A stretch of DNA of 64,000 nt from Micromonospora sp. C28SCA-DRY-2 (GCF_030519475.1 NZ_JAUMKD010000002.1:429501-493500); one strand, 5' to 3'. Shown: positions 16,711 to 26,299, counted from the stretch's first letter. Numbers and translations: made by a program. Notes: generated by a model not told the origin, from the letters alone.

Positions 16711-17145
16711 ATGTCTTCCGATCTCCACACCCACTCCACGAGTGTCCCGCTCAGCGACAGCGCGGCCCAGCACCCGTCGGTGTTCGCCCGCGCCTTCAAC
16801 TCCGGGGACGTCGCGGCGGTCGAGCAGGTCTACGAACCTGGAGGCCTACTGGTCACCGTCCCGGGCCAGCCCGTCACCGGTGCCGCCCGGATCGCGGCCA
16901 ACCAGCGCTTCCTCGACCTCGGGCTCCCCATCGAGGTGCGGCCCCGGCACGTCTACGTGGCCGACGATGTCGCCCTGCTCATCGTGGACTGGACCATTGA
17001 CGGCACCGATCGCGACGGCCGACCCGTGCACATCGAAGGCACCGCCACCGATGTCGCCCGCCGCGGTCCCGACGGCCGCTGGCGGTACGTCATCGACAAC
17101 CCGTTCGGCACCGCCGAGCCGGAGATTCACCACGGTCAGCGGTAG
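16711..17145 (+). CDS. SnoaL-like / nuclear transport factor 2-fold protein
   Basis: A 144-residue cone-shaped NTF2-fold protein of the DUF4440/SnoaL group. The core begins PSVFARAFNSGDVAAVEQVYEPG, with the strands VADDVALLIVDWTIDG and VARRGPDGRWRYVIDNPF. These act as small-molecule isomerases, hydrolases or binding proteins; the activity here is unknown. Divergent from the HxlR gene, so probably its target. Confidence 0.85.
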   Translation: MSSDLHTHSTSVPLSDSAAQHPSVFARAFNSGDVAAVEQVYEPGGLLVTVPGQPVTGAARIAANQRFLDLGLPIEVRPRHVYVADDVALLIVDWTIDGTDRDGRPVHIEGTATDVARRGPDGRWRYVIDNPFGTAEPEIHHGQR

Positions 17146-17400
17146 CGCACCTACGTCCCGGCCCCGGTGCCGGTGGTGCTGCTGACCAGAGCGACCGTAG
17201 GGCCGGTGAAGCGCTGCCTGGAGAGGATCTCCTCGTCGGGCCGGCGCCAGACCGTCCAGCCTCCCCGGGCGGGGACAAGGTGGAGCGTCCTACCGGAGGT
17301 ACGACCTTGGCCCCGTCCGGGAAGGCGGGTAGCCCTTGTGGTGCCCGTCGAGGTGCGTACCCAGGGTTGGCCCAGCTCCGTTACTGGCTGTGTCCGGTCG

Positions 17401-17406
17401 TAGAGT
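17401..17406 (+). promoter_or_regulatory. -10 element, leaderless RidA gene
   Basis: TAGAGT, 7 bases before ATG 17414. Confidence 0.6.
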
Positions 17407-17413
17407 GCTCGCC

Positions 17414-17818
17414 ATGGCGCACATCGAACTCGCTACGCCAGAGACGCTCCCGCAGCCCAACGGCTACAGCCACGTGGCCACCATCGGCCCGGGCAGCCGG
17501 CTGATCTGGACGTCCGGTCAGGTGCCCATCGCCGCGGACGGCACCGCGGCACCCGCCGGGGACTGGGCGGCTCAGACCCGCCAAGCCATGCGGAACGTCG
17601 GTGCCGCGCTGGCCGCCGCGGGCGCGACGTGGGACGACGTCTTCAAGCTCACCTTCTACGTCGTCGATACCTCGGCGCTGGCCACCGTACGGGCGGTACG
17701 GGACGAGTTCGTCAACGTGGAACGGCCGCCGACCAGTTCACTGGTCCAGGTGGCGGGCCTGTTCCGACCGGACCTCCTGATCGAGATCGAGGCGGTCGCG
17801 GCGATCGCCGAGCACTAG
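17414..17818 (+). CDS. RidA family protein
   Basis: A 134-residue RidA (YjgF/YER057c/UK114) protein, a trimeric deaminase that clears reactive enamine/imine intermediates. LIWTSGQVPIAADG, QTRQAMRNVGAALAAAGATWDDV and the end motif RPDLLIEIEAVAA are diagnostic; the Arg before PDLLIEIE is the substrate carboxylate contact. Leaderless. Confidence 0.93.
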   Translation: MAHIELATPETLPQPNGYSHVATIGPGSRLIWTSGQVPIAADGTAAPAGDWAAQTRQAMRNVGAALAAAGATWDDVFKLTFYVVDTSALATVRAVRDEFVNVERPPTSSLVQVAGLFRPDLLIEIEAVAAIAEH

Positions 17819-17864
17819 GCCAGCTACCGGTTGCCCACCGGCGGCGGTCTGGGATGCTTCGCCC

Positions 17865-18362
17865 ATGCCTTCCTTCCCGCCCACCTTCGCCGACCAGGTC
17901 GTCGCACTGCCAGCCCGGGCCCAGTTCGAGGCGTTCCTCGACGAGCACCGCGGCGCGCTCAACGGCTGCCTGGACGGGCTGACCGAGGAACAGGCGCGCC
18001 GGTCGCTGGTGGCCTCCCGGACCACGCTGCTGGGTCTGGTGAAGCACGCGACCTTCGTCGAGAAGGTCTGGTTCGACGAAGCCGTCACGGGCCGGTCGCG
18101 CGCCGAGATCGGCATCCCCGCGTCGTCGGAGGAGTCGTTCGTCCTCGATGACGACGACACGATCGCCACCGTCCAGGCGGCACACCGCGAAGCCTGCGAA
18201 GCATCCCGTCGGGCGACCGCGTCCCTGGAGCTGGACGACATCCTGCACGGGCACCGGCGCGGCCCGGTTCCGCTGCGGTGGGTGTACCTCCACGTGCTGC
18301 GCGAGCTCGCCCAGCACTGTGGGCACGCGGACATCCTTCGAGAGCAGCTTCTCGACGAGTAG
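17865..18362 (+). CDS. DinB family protein (DUF664)
   Basis: A 165-residue four-helix DinB/DUF664 protein. The metal-binding histidines are in LVKHATFVEKVWF and in HVLRELAQHCGHADILRE. Many actinobacterial members are mycothiol-dependent transferases, but the substrate is unknown. GATGCT six bases before the ATG is a weak leaderless -10. Confidence 0.88.
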   Translation: MPSFPPTFADQVVALPARAQFEAFLDEHRGALNGCLDGLTEEQARRSLVASRTTLLGLVKHATFVEKVWFDEAVTGRSRAEIGIPASSEESFVLDDDDTIATVQAAHREACEASRRATASLELDDILHGHRRGPVPLRWVYLHVLRELAQHCGHADILREQLLDE

Positions 18363-18582
18363 TGGCGGATCTCGACCGGCCATCCGGTCGATCACGCAGG
18401 CTGCCGGCGCCGCCGCCATTCCTACCCGACCGCGCTGACCAGCGGCAAACCGATTACACAGGTCAGCCGCCCGCCACACCGGCGGCGGACCCACCCGTCG
18501 AGGTGGGTGCGCACAGGTCGCCACGCGCCGCGAGCCCTACGATGAGGTGCACGCGTTGATCTTCACCAGCACGGGGGCCACT

Positions 18583-19683
18583 GTGACCGATCCTGGCGAC
18601 TCGACGCAGGCCGGAACGCGCCGGTGGGCGCAGCAGGCGTTGGCGCGGCTCCGCGCCGAAGCCGCCGCCGAGCCGCCCATCCCGTTGCGCCGCTACCCGC
18701 TGCCGCAGTCGTGGGGAATCCCGCTGTACTTCCGGGACGAGTCCCTGCGTCCCACCGGAAGCCTCAAGCACCGGGTGGTCCGGCGGCTCGTGGAGGACGC
18801 GGTCGCCCGGGGCGACATCCGGCCGGGCACCACTGTCGTCGCGGCAACCGCCGGAAACGCCGCGGTCGCCACCGCCTACTTCGCCCAGCTGATCGGCGTG
18901 GCGTTCGTCGCCGTCGTGCCGGGGAAGACGGCGCCGGCGAAACGAGCGCGGATCGAGCGGTACGGCGGCCGCTGCCACCCGTTCGATCCGCCCGCGGCCA
19001 TCTACGACGAGGCCGTCCGGCTCGCCGCCGAGCTCGGTGGTCACCACCTCGACCACTTCGCCGCGGCGGCGCAGGCGGAGGACTGGCGCGCCCCGGACAG
19101 CGTCGGGGCGGCCCTGTTGGCGCAGGTCCTGGAGCAGGAGGGCCGGGCGCCGGCGTGGACGGTCGTGGGTGCCGGCACCGGATCGACCAGTGCCACGGTG
19201 GGACGCCACATCCGCTACCACGGCTACCCCACCCGCCTCGCGCTGGTGGACCCGGAGAACTCGGCGTACTGGCCGAGTTGGGTCACCGGCTACGACGGCT
19301 ACGGCACCGGAATGCCGTCCCGGATCGAGGGCATCGGCCGACCCCGGGTCGAGCCGGCGTTCCTGCCCGGGGTCATCGATCTGGCCATGCCCGTACCGGA
19401 CGCGGCGAGCCTCGCCGCGATGCGGCACCTGGCGGCGACCACCGGATGGTCGGTGGGCCCCTCCACGGGCAGCAACTTCTGGGGCGCGCTGCGCATCGCC
19501 CACCGCATGCGCGAACAGGGCGAATCCGGCAGCATCGCCACGTTGATCTGCGACGGCGCCGACGCCTACCGCGGCACCTACTACGACGACGGCTGGATCC
19601 GGGAGAGGTCACTCGACCCGGGCCCGTACACCGGGACGATCGACCGTTTCCTCACCGCCGGCCGGTGGATCGAGCCCTCCTGA
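18583..19683 (+). CDS. PLP-dependent CysK-like enzyme (Cds1-like)
   Basis: A 366-residue fold-type II PLP enzyme of the cysteine synthase family. The PLP lysine is in PTGSLKHRVVR near residue 65, the Asn loop is AATAGNAAVATAY, and the glycine-rich phosphate-binding loop is GAGTGSTSATVG. The SLKHR form and length recall mycobacterial Cds1, an L-cysteine desulfhydrase; this is a resemblance from memory, not a search. The start is placed at GTG 18583, with GGGGG upstream, because a TACGAT -10 at 18538 would start the transcript after the GTG at 18547. Confidence 0.87.
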   Translation: MTDPGDSTQAGTRRWAQQALARLRAEAAAEPPIPLRRYPLPQSWGIPLYFRDESLRPTGSLKHRVVRRLVEDAVARGDIRPGTTVVAATAGNAAVATAYFAQLIGVAFVAVVPGKTAPAKRARIERYGGRCHPFDPPAAIYDEAVRLAAELGGHHLDHFAAAAQAEDWRAPDSVGAALLAQVLEQEGRAPAWTVVGAGTGSTSATVGRHIRYHGYPTRLALVDPENSAYWPSWVTGYDGYGTGMPSRIEGIGRPRVEPAFLPGVIDLAMPVPDAASLAAMRHLAATTGWSVGPSTGSNFWGALRIAHRMREQGESGSIATLICDGADAYRGTYYDDGWIRERSLDPGPYTGTIDRFLTAGRWIEPS

Positions 19684-19718
19684 CCGGGCGACCACCGTCG
19701 GCGGCAGGGGGCCTCCCG

Positions 19719-20591
19719 TCAGTCGTCGCCGTCGAGGACCGCGCGCAGCCTGCGGGCGAACGCCTCCGGCTGGCCGGCGTAGCCGAACTCGCCGCCGAGG
19801 AAGCCGCCGTGGTGGCTGGGGAACACGCTCGGCCGCTGGCCGAGCAGCTCGGCGGTGGCCACCGCGGTCCGTCCGGTGAGGACGCCGGCGGACTCCTCAC
19901 CGACGGCGACCACGATGCGGGTCGGTGCCGCGGCCAGCGCCTCCAGGTCCGGGCGATAGCTGCTGACCGCCCAGGACCGGTCCGACAGGAGCGGATCGTC
20001 ACGCGAACCGTCGTCCTCACTCGGCATCCCGAACTGGCCCGGGTCCGGCGCGGGCTGGGCGAAGTAGTCGGCGGTGAACTCGCCCTGCCAGGAGGTCATG
20101 GCGATGAAGGCCGCCATGCCCGCGTTCGATCCCTTGGCCTGGTACACGTCCCGGATGTCGGCGCGGGCGCGCTCGGCCGCCTCGGCGTCGGGCAGCAGCG
20201 AGAGGAGGGGTGGCTCGTGGGCCACCAGGGTGGTCACATCGTGGGGATAGGCCGCCACCAGCGCCAGCGCGGTCACCGCGCCGCCACTGCTGGCGAACAT
20301 CTCGACCGGCCCGACGCCCAGCGCCTCGACGACGGCGTGCACGTCGGCGGCCTGGACGGTGGGCGCGTGGTCGACCCGGCCGTCCTTGCGGCGGCTGCGG
20401 CCGAGGCCGCGCGGGTCGTAGGTGACCACTGTGCGGTCGGGCAGGTACGAGGCCAGGGTGGCGAAGCCGGCGGCCTCCATCGGCTGACCGATCATGAACA
20501 GCGGTGGGCGTCCGTCGGCGGTGGGCAGCGGGCCGCGCACGTCGTAGACGATGTCGGCCTCGGCGGTCTCCAGCGTGTGCGTGTTCGTCAT
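19719..20591 (-). CDS. Alpha/beta hydrolase
   Basis: A 290-residue alpha/beta hydrolase. VVTYDPRGLGRSRR, the nucleophile elbow FASSGGAVTAL (Ser near 108), and HHGGFLGGEFGY near the C-terminus, with the catalytic His, are visible. Soluble. Start ATG behind GGGAGGGG. Substrate unknown; it converges on the Cds1-like gene. Confidence 0.9.
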   Translation of the reverse strand: MTNTHTLETAEADIVYDVRGPLPTADGRPPLFMIGQPMEAAGFATLASYLPDRTVVTYDPRGLGRSRRKDGRVDHAPTVQAADVHAVVEALGVGPVEMFASSGGAVTALALVAAYPHDVTTLVAHEPPLLSLLPDAEAAERARADIRDVYQAKGSNAGMAAFIAMTSWQGEFTADYFAQPAPDPGQFGMPSEDDGSRDDPLLSDRSWAVSSYRPDLEALAAAPTRIVVAVGEESAGVLTGRTAVATAELLGQRPSVFPSHHGGFLGGEFGYAGQPEAFARRLRAVLDGDD

Positions 20592-20806
20592 GACGGTGTT
20601 GACCCCTCCCGCGGTGGAAACTCATCGGACCCGGCGCCCACGCGCCGGTATCGGTGTCCCGGTCCGGCCCCCGCCGCACGATCGCCGGCCGGCCAACCGA
20701 CTCGCGGCGGGAACCGTCAGGGACGTTACGCGCTCGACCCGAGTATGGCGGCCGGTCGCCGGGGACGGTGCCGGTCGCGAGCCGGGCGAGGGTCGGACCC
20801 CGGGCG

Positions 20807-20812
20807 TAACGT
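20807..20812 (+). promoter_or_regulatory. -10 element, leaderless DinB gene
   Basis: TAACGT, 7 bases before ATG 20820. Confidence 0.55.
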
Positions 20813-20819
20813 GCCCGGT

Positions 20820-21434
20820 ATGGACGTCGACTGGAACCACGAGCTGGTCGAGCAGCTCGACTGGCACTGGCGTCAGCAGGCCCGGCCGCGCCTCGACGGG
20901 CTGACCGACGCCGAATACCACTGGGAGCCGGTGCCGGGCTGCTGGGGCGTACGGCCACGCGGCACGAGCAGCGCGCCGATGGCGGTCGGGCAGGGCGACC
21001 ACCTGATCGACTTCGCGGTCCCCGAGCCCGACCCGCCACCGGTCACCACGATCGCCTGGCGGCTCGGCCACGTCATCGTCGGCGTGTTCGGCGCCCGCAA
21101 CGCCGCCCACTTCGGCGGCCCGCCGGTCGACTACGGCTCCTTCCCGTACGCCGGCACGGGCGCCGCCGCGCTGAGCCAACTCGACGAGGCGTACGACCGC
21201 TGGCTCGACGGCGTGCGCGGCCTGGGCCACGACGGGCTGGCCCGGCGGTGCGGCCCGGCCGAGGGCCCCTACGCCGACCTCCCGCTGGCGTCGCTGGTGC
21301 TGCACATCAACCGCGAGGCGATCCACCACCTCGCCGAGGTCGCCCTGCTCCGCGACCTCCACGCCCACCGCGACGCGACCGGCGCGGGTACCCGCGACGG
21401 TGACGCCGGCCGGCCGGGGAGCGCGCGAGGGTAA
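20820..21434 (+). CDS. DinB superfamily protein
   Basis: A 204-residue DinB-fold protein. It opens WNHELVEQLDWHWRQQARPRLDGL, has a histidine in TIAWRLGHVIVGVFGARNAAHF, and a third metal ligand region in HINREAIHHLAEVALLRDL. Likely a thiol-dependent transferase-like protein; the substrate is unknown. The last 20 residues are low-complexity. It precedes a methyltransferase on the same strand by 40 bases. Confidence 0.87.
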   Translation: MDVDWNHELVEQLDWHWRQQARPRLDGLTDAEYHWEPVPGCWGVRPRGTSSAPMAVGQGDHLIDFAVPEPDPPPVTTIAWRLGHVIVGVFGARNAAHFGGPPVDYGSFPYAGTGAAALSQLDEAYDRWLDGVRGLGHDGLARRCGPAEGPYADLPLASLVLHINREAIHHLAEVALLRDLHAHRDATGAGTRDGDAGRPGSARG

Positions 21435-21474
21435 ACCGGGTGACGGGTCGACCGGGCTCGTCCACCATCGACGG

Positions 21475-22284
21475 ATGCCGGAGCACCGACCTGCCGAGCC
21501 CGACGTCGTGCGGTACTACACCGACGTCTTCGTCGAGGCGGACCGGCTGTCCCGGTCGCCGCACGGACGGCTGGAGGCGCTGCGTACCCGCGACCTGCTG
21601 GCCGGGCTGCTGCCGGCGGCACCGGCGACCGTGCTCGACGTCGGCGGCGGCCCCGGCGCGCACGCCGGCTGGCTGGCGGACGCGGGTCACCGGGTGCACC
21701 TGGTCGACCTCGTTCCGGCGCACGCGGCGGCGGCCCGGCAGGCGTGCCCGGCGGTGACCGCGACGGTCGGCGACGCCCGCCGGCTCCCACTGGCCGACCG
21801 GTGCGCCGACGCGACCCTGCTGCTCGGGCCGCTCTACCACCTCACCGACCGCGCCGACCGGATCGCCGCACTCGGCGAGGCGCTGCGGCTGACCCGGCCG
21901 GGCGGCCTGGTGGTCACCGCGACGATCAGCCGGCACGCCCCGCTGCTGGACCTGATACGGCAGGGTCGGGTCGACGACCGCACCCGTCCCGCCCTGCTCG
22001 CCGCCTACGCCTCCGGCGTCAACGACCCGGTCTCCGGTTTCACCACCGCCTACTTCCACCGCCCGGCGGAGGTGGTCGACGAGTTCCGGGCCGCCGGGCT
22101 GCCCCGGCCCGAGCTGTACGGCATCGAGGGTCCGCTCTGGCCGCTGCTGCCGCTGGCCGGCGGCCCGGAGACCGACGGCGCGCTCTTCGCCGAGGTGCTG
22201 CGCTGCGCTGCCCTCTTCGAACGCGACCCCGAGGTGCTCGGCACCAGCGCGCACCTGCTGGCCACGGCGCGGACGCCGGCATGA
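21475..22284 (+). CDS. Class I SAM-dependent methyltransferase
   Basis: A 269-residue Rossmann-fold methyltransferase. Motif I is VLDVGGGPGAHAGWLA near residue 55, the acidic ribose contact is in HLVDLVPAHA, and the post-motif block is ADATLLLGPLYHLTDRADR. The C-terminal half has a lid with FTTAYFHRPAEVVDEFRAAG. Substrate unknown. Weak CACCAT -10 six bases before the ATG. Confidence 0.9.
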   Translation: MPEHRPAEPDVVRYYTDVFVEADRLSRSPHGRLEALRTRDLLAGLLPAAPATVLDVGGGPGAHAGWLADAGHRVHLVDLVPAHAAAARQACPAVTATVGDARRLPLADRCADATLLLGPLYHLTDRADRIAALGEALRLTRPGGLVVTATISRHAPLLDLIRQGRVDDRTRPALLAAYASGVNDPVSGFTTAYFHRPAEVVDEFRAAGLPRPELYGIEGPLWPLLPLAGGPETDGALFAEVLRCAALFERDPEVLGTSAHLLATARTPA

Positions 22285-22406
22285 TGACCGAGCAGCGACA
22301 CGCCGCACACTGAGGGTCACCCCGCCGAAAACGCGTGTTATTCTCCGGCGTCTATCTCCGCAGCGCGGGCCCGGATCGGGTCGTTGTCGCAAAGGACTTC
22401 TCCCCG

Positions 22407-23585
22407 ATGTCGGCCGTTCCCACTCCGACCACGCCCCCGGCCCTGCTGGACAACCCGGCCGGCGGCGCGTTCGCGCTCATCTTCACCACCCTCCCCGCAC
22501 TGCTCCGGCTGACCTGTGGGCTGGTCGGCGCGGCGGTGGCGCTCGCGGTCCGCACCCCGCCCGTGGAGCCAGCGCTGCTGGTCCCGGCCGTGGCCGCGCT
22601 GACCGCCTGGTCCCTCTGGTACGCGGTGCGGGCGCTGCGGCACGGCGTCACCGGGCCGCTGGTCGCCGGGGACGTGGCGCTGACCGCCGCCACCTGCCTG
22701 GCGATCCCGGTTCTGGTGGCACCGGAGGTGCTGCCCGGCGAGGGGAGCTGGGTCGCGGTGCTGGCCAGCACCACCGTGATCAACACCCAGGCCACCGCGC
22801 CGGCACGCTGGTCGGTCCCGGCCGGGCTGCTGGTCACCGCCGCCTACGCGGCCGGCGCGCACACCGCCGGCAACCCCGACGAGGCGACCGCGCACGCGGC
22901 GACCCTGCTGGTGCAGACGGCCTGCACGGCGATGATGACAGCGGTGATGCGCCGCCGGATCGGCCGGGCCGACCGCGGCTTCGCCGAGCACCAGCGGTTG
23001 ACCCGGGACGCGCTGGTGGCCCGGACCGCCCGGGACGCCGAGCGGCGGCAGAACCGGGACCTGCACGACACCGTGCTGGCCACCCTCACCATGGTCGGGC
23101 TCGGCGCGGTGGCCGGCCCCTCGCCGCGGCTGCGCGAGCGCTGCGCCGCCGACCTGCGTACCCTCACCGCGCTGGCCGACGCGCGGTCGGCGCCGGACGA
23201 CGGGCCGGCGCCGCTGGCCGACCGGCTCACCGCGGTGCTGCACCGGCTGCCCGAACTGCGGGTGACCGCCGAGCTGACACCCTGCACGGTGCCCGGGCCG
23301 GTCGCCGAGGCGCTCGCCGAGAGCGCTTACGCCGCGCTGTCCAACGTGGCCCGGCACGCGCCCGGCGCCACCGCCGCGTTACGGCTGGACCGGGTGGCCG
23401 GCACCGTCGCGGTGGAGGTCGCCGACGACGGCCCCGGCTTCGACCCGGAGCGCGTGCCGGCCCACCGGTACGGCCTGCGGGAGTCGGTCCGCGGCCGGAT
23501 GGCCAGCGTCGGCGGGCGGGCCGTGGTCGAGTCCGCACCCGGCGCCGGCACCCGGATCCGGCTGGAGTGGCCCGGTGTCCACTGA
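22407..23585 (+). CDS. NarL-type sensor histidine kinase
   Basis: A 392-residue membrane histidine kinase. About five hydrophobic segments span residues 20-180; then the dimerisation helix with the phospho-accepting His in RQNRDLHDTVLATLTM, and a HATPase domain with the N box AYAALSNVARHAPG and G1 box VADDGPGFDPE. The start at ATG 22407 is chosen for AAAGGA ten bases upstream. First gene of a three-gene operon; its stop lies inside the next gene. Confidence 0.9.
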   Translation: MSAVPTPTTPPALLDNPAGGAFALIFTTLPALLRLTCGLVGAAVALAVRTPPVEPALLVPAVAALTAWSLWYAVRALRHGVTGPLVAGDVALTAATCLAIPVLVAPEVLPGEGSWVAVLASTTVINTQATAPARWSVPAGLLVTAAYAAGAHTAGNPDEATAHAATLLVQTACTAMMTAVMRRRIGRADRGFAEHQRLTRDALVARTARDAERRQNRDLHDTVLATLTMVGLGAVAGPSPRLRERCAADLRTLTALADARSAPDDGPAPLADRLTAVLHRLPELRVTAELTPCTVPGPVAEALAESAYAALSNVARHAPGATAALRLDRVAGTVAVEVADDGPGFDPERVPAHRYGLRESVRGRMASVGGRAVVESAPGAGTRIRLEWPGVH

Positions 23586-24810
23586 GACCGCCCGCGCCAC
23601 GACCGCCGGACCCACCGGCACGGGGTCCACGGTGGCCGGGTCCACGGCGGCCGGGCCGGTGGCGGTCGAGGCGCGACAGGCGGCGGCGGCCGTGGCCAGC
23701 GTCTCCGACCGGGGTGCCCGGATCGTGGTGGTGGCCATCGCGCTCGCCTGGCACACCGCGATCGCGCTGCCCGCCGTGCTGGCGGCCCGGGCCGACCTCG
23801 CGGCCCCGGCGGTGGCGGCGGCCGGCTGGCTGGTCGTCGCGGCGACCGGCGTGCTGGCCGGCGTACGGCTGCTGCGCGGTGTCCCGCTGCCGGCCTGGCC
23901 GCTGGCGATGCTGCTGCTGGTGGTCGACGCGGCGGTCTTCGCGGCGGCCGGCGAGGGGCAGCTCTTCACCGCCGCCAACTGGGGGTGGGGCACGCTCGGC
24001 TGGTTCTTCGTGCTGGTGCTCTGGGGGCGGCGGGTGATCGGGCTGCTCGCCCTGCTGGCCGCGCACTCGCTGATCGCGCTGGTCGCCGTGCTCGGTCACG
24101 GCGCGACCGCCCCCGCCGACCTGGCCCGCTACGCGATGTACGTCTACGGCACCCTGTCGCTGCCGGTGGCGGTCTTCGTGGGCGGCGCGGTGATCGCCAC
24201 GCTGGCCCGGCAGCGGGCCGCCGCCGCGGCGACGGCGCACGCGATGGCGGCGGAGCGGGAGGCCGCCGAGCGGGCCCGCCGCGACCGCCGGGAACGGTTG
24301 GCGCTGGTCAGCGGGACCGCCGAGAAGGTGCTCGCCGAGCTGGCGGACGGGCGGGCCGACCCGGCCGACCCGGACGTGCAGCGCCGCTGCGTGCTGGCCG
24401 CGGCCCGGCTGCGCCGGCTCATCGCCGAATCCGACGACGTGCCGGACCCGCTGCTGCACGAGCTGCGGGCGGCGGCGGACCTGGCCGAACGGAGCGGCCT
24501 GCCGATCGACCTGGTCACCATCGGCACGCCCCCGCCGCTCCCGGTGGAGGTTCGCCGGCGGCTGGTCGACCCGCCCACCGCCGCCCTGGCCGGCGCCCGC
24601 GACTGGGCCCGGCTGACCGTGGTCGCCGGGCCGGACGAGGTGGTGGTGAGCCTCGTCGCGCCGGACCGGGACGGCCCGGCCGGCAGCGGGCCACCGACGG
24701 CCTGCGACGACGGCGGCGACGACGGCGACGGCGACGGCGACGGCCGGGTGGAACTGCTTCACGAACACGACGGGGAGATCAGATGGACGCAGACCCGGTG
24801 GCGCCGGTGA
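23575..24810 (+). CDS. Membrane protein resembling a degenerate histidine kinase
   Basis: A 411-residue protein with a Thr/Ala-rich N-terminus, about five membrane helices (residues 45-215) and a helical cytoplasmic tail. It has the layout of its neighbour, but the phospho-accepting His is absent (RRERLALVSGTAEKVL where RxLHD is expected) and no N or G box of the ATPase domain can be found. The GTG start overlaps the kinase stop by 11 bases and its own end overlaps the response regulator by 28 bases. It is probably a co-sensor or modulator of the kinase. Confidence 0.75.
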   Translation: MSTETARATTAGPTGTGSTVAGSTAAGPVAVEARQAAAAVASVSDRGARIVVVAIALAWHTAIALPAVLAARADLAAPAVAAAGWLVVAATGVLAGVRLLRGVPLPAWPLAMLLLVVDAAVFAAAGEGQLFTAANWGWGTLGWFFVLVLWGRRVIGLLALLAAHSLIALVAVLGHGATAPADLARYAMYVYGTLSLPVAVFVGGAVIATLARQRAAAAATAHAMAAEREAAERARRDRRERLALVSGTAEKVLAELADGRADPADPDVQRRCVLAAARLRRLIAESDDVPDPLLHELRAAADLAERSGLPIDLVTIGTPPPLPVEVRRRLVDPPTAALAGARDWARLTVVAGPDEVVVSLVAPDRDGPAGSGPPTACDDGGDDGDGDGDGRVELLHEHDGEIRWTQTRWRR

Positions 24811-25496
24811 CCGGCGAGCGACCGGTGGGCGTGGCGATCGTCGACGACCATCCGGTGGTGGTCGAGGGGGTACGGGCCTGGCTGGCCACCGAGCCGCGGC
24901 TGACCGTACTGGCCACCGGCGACGATCCGGACGAGGTGCTGCGGGCCGCCCCGGCCGCCGACGTGGTCCTGCTCGACCTGCGGCTGCACGGCCGGATGGC
25001 GCTGGACAAGCTCGCCGAGTTGAGCGCGGCCGGCCGGCGGGTGGTGGTCTACTCCGAGCACACCGACCCGCAGACCATGCTCGCCGCGCTGGACGCGGGG
25101 GCGGTGGCGTTCCTCGCCAAGCACGAGGGCCGGGAGCACTGCGTGGCCACCGTGCTGGCCGCGGCCAGCGACCGCCCGTACGTGCCGCCGGCGCTGGCCG
25201 GGGCGATCGTCGGCGACGCCCGCCCGGACCGGCCGGTCCTGTCGGACAAGGAACGCGAGGCGCTGCTGCTGTGGTTCCAGTCGATGTCGAAGGCGTCGGT
25301 GGCCCGCCGGATGCGGATCAGCGAACACACGGTCAAGCAGTACGTCGACCGGGCGCGGATCAAGTACACCCGGGCGGGGCGACCGGCCGCCACGAAGGCG
25401 GCACTGCTCGCCCGGGCGATCGAGGACGGCCTCATCCGGCCGGAGGAGATCGGCATCTACCGGTCACAAGCGTCCTACGACCGGCCGACCCCCTAA
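24783..25496 (+). CDS. NarL/FixJ-type response regulator
   Basis: A 237-residue response regulator. The receiver has the acidic pair in VAIVDDHPVV, the phosphorylated Asp65 in VVLLDLRLHG and the conserved Lys in VAFLAKHEG. The C-terminal LuxR-type helix-turn-helix is in ASVARRMRISEHTVKQYVDRARIKY. It is translated from within the 3' end of the upstream gene, so all three proteins are made together. Its target genes are not evident here. Confidence 0.93.
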   Translation: MDADPVAPVTGERPVGVAIVDDHPVVVEGVRAWLATEPRLTVLATGDDPDEVLRAAPAADVVLLDLRLHGRMALDKLAELSAAGRRVVVYSEHTDPQTMLAALDAGAVAFLAKHEGREHCVATVLAAASDRPYVPPALAGAIVGDARPDRPVLSDKEREALLLWFQSMSKASVARRMRISEHTVKQYVDRARIKYTRAGRPAATKAALLARAIEDGLIRPEEIGIYRSQASYDRPTP

Positions 25497-25570
25497 CGGG
25501 TGTCATGACACCGTGGCCCGGTTCGGCGACGCTCGGTGGGTAAGGCCGTCTGCTCCGGGAGATCCTGACC

Positions 25571-26299
25571 ATGCATGACGACGCGTCCCCCTTCTTCATC
25601 GGTCCGCACCGGTTCGACGCGCCGGACGACGACGTCGCCCCGGTGCTCGACCGGCGCCACGAGCTGGTGCCCGACCCGGGTGAGCGGGTGCTGTGGCGGC
25701 ACCGGCTGCACGCCGCCGGCTACCTGCTCGGCCCGACCGAGGCGTGGCAGCGGTGGGCGCTGCCCGCCGCGGTGTCGGTGACCGTCACCGACCGGCGGAT
25801 CGCGTACGCGGGCAGCGGGTGGCAGCTGGCCGTGGTCGGCGGGGCGCGGGACAACGCCCGGCACCGCCGCCGCGCCCGGACGCCGGGCCTGGTCAGTGGT
25901 CAGATCCGCTGGCAGTGGCCGTCCCGGCTGGAGCTGGTGCCGGCCGGACCGGACCGACCGGCCCGACTGCTGGTGGTCTGCGACGCGCTGCGCACCATCT
26001 GGCAGCCGGCACTCGCCCTGGCCGGCCCGGTCGACGAGGTCACCGAGCTGGCCCGGCAGGTACGCCGGTCGGTGGCGACCTTCCGGCTGACCCGGCCGCA
26101 GCTGGTCGACCTCTCCCCGGCCGAGCGGGACGTCTTGCGGCTACGCGCCGGAGGCGGGCCGCTGGCCGGCGACGGGCGGATCACGCTGCCCGGGTCGCTT
26201 CCGGTGGAGTTCCGCTCCCGGGACGACTACTACCACCCGACGGGCTCGGGCTCCGGTTCGCGCGGGCCCGCAGCCGGCGCAGCATGCGGGCGTCGGTGA
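25571..26299 (+). CDS. Conserved hypothetical protein
   Basis: A 242-residue soluble protein I do not recognise. VSVTVTDRRIAYAGSGWQL suggests a PH-like strand pair, followed by a basic patch ARHRRRARTPG and a helical tail (VDEVTELARQVRRSVATFRL). ATG behind GGGAGA. Its final 40 codons overlap the 3' end of the opposing GlxA-type gene by 119 bases; the Gly/Ser-rich tail may be a frame extension of little importance. Confidence 0.68.
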   Translation: MHDDASPFFIGPHRFDAPDDDVAPVLDRRHELVPDPGERVLWRHRLHAAGYLLGPTEAWQRWALPAAVSVTVTDRRIAYAGSGWQLAVVGGARDNARHRRRARTPGLVSGQIRWQWPSRLELVPAGPDRPARLLVVCDALRTIWQPALALAGPVDEVTELARQVRRSVATFRLTRPQLVDLSPAERDVLRLRAGGGPLAGDGRITLPGSLPVEFRSRDDYYHPTGSGSGSRGPAAGAACGRR

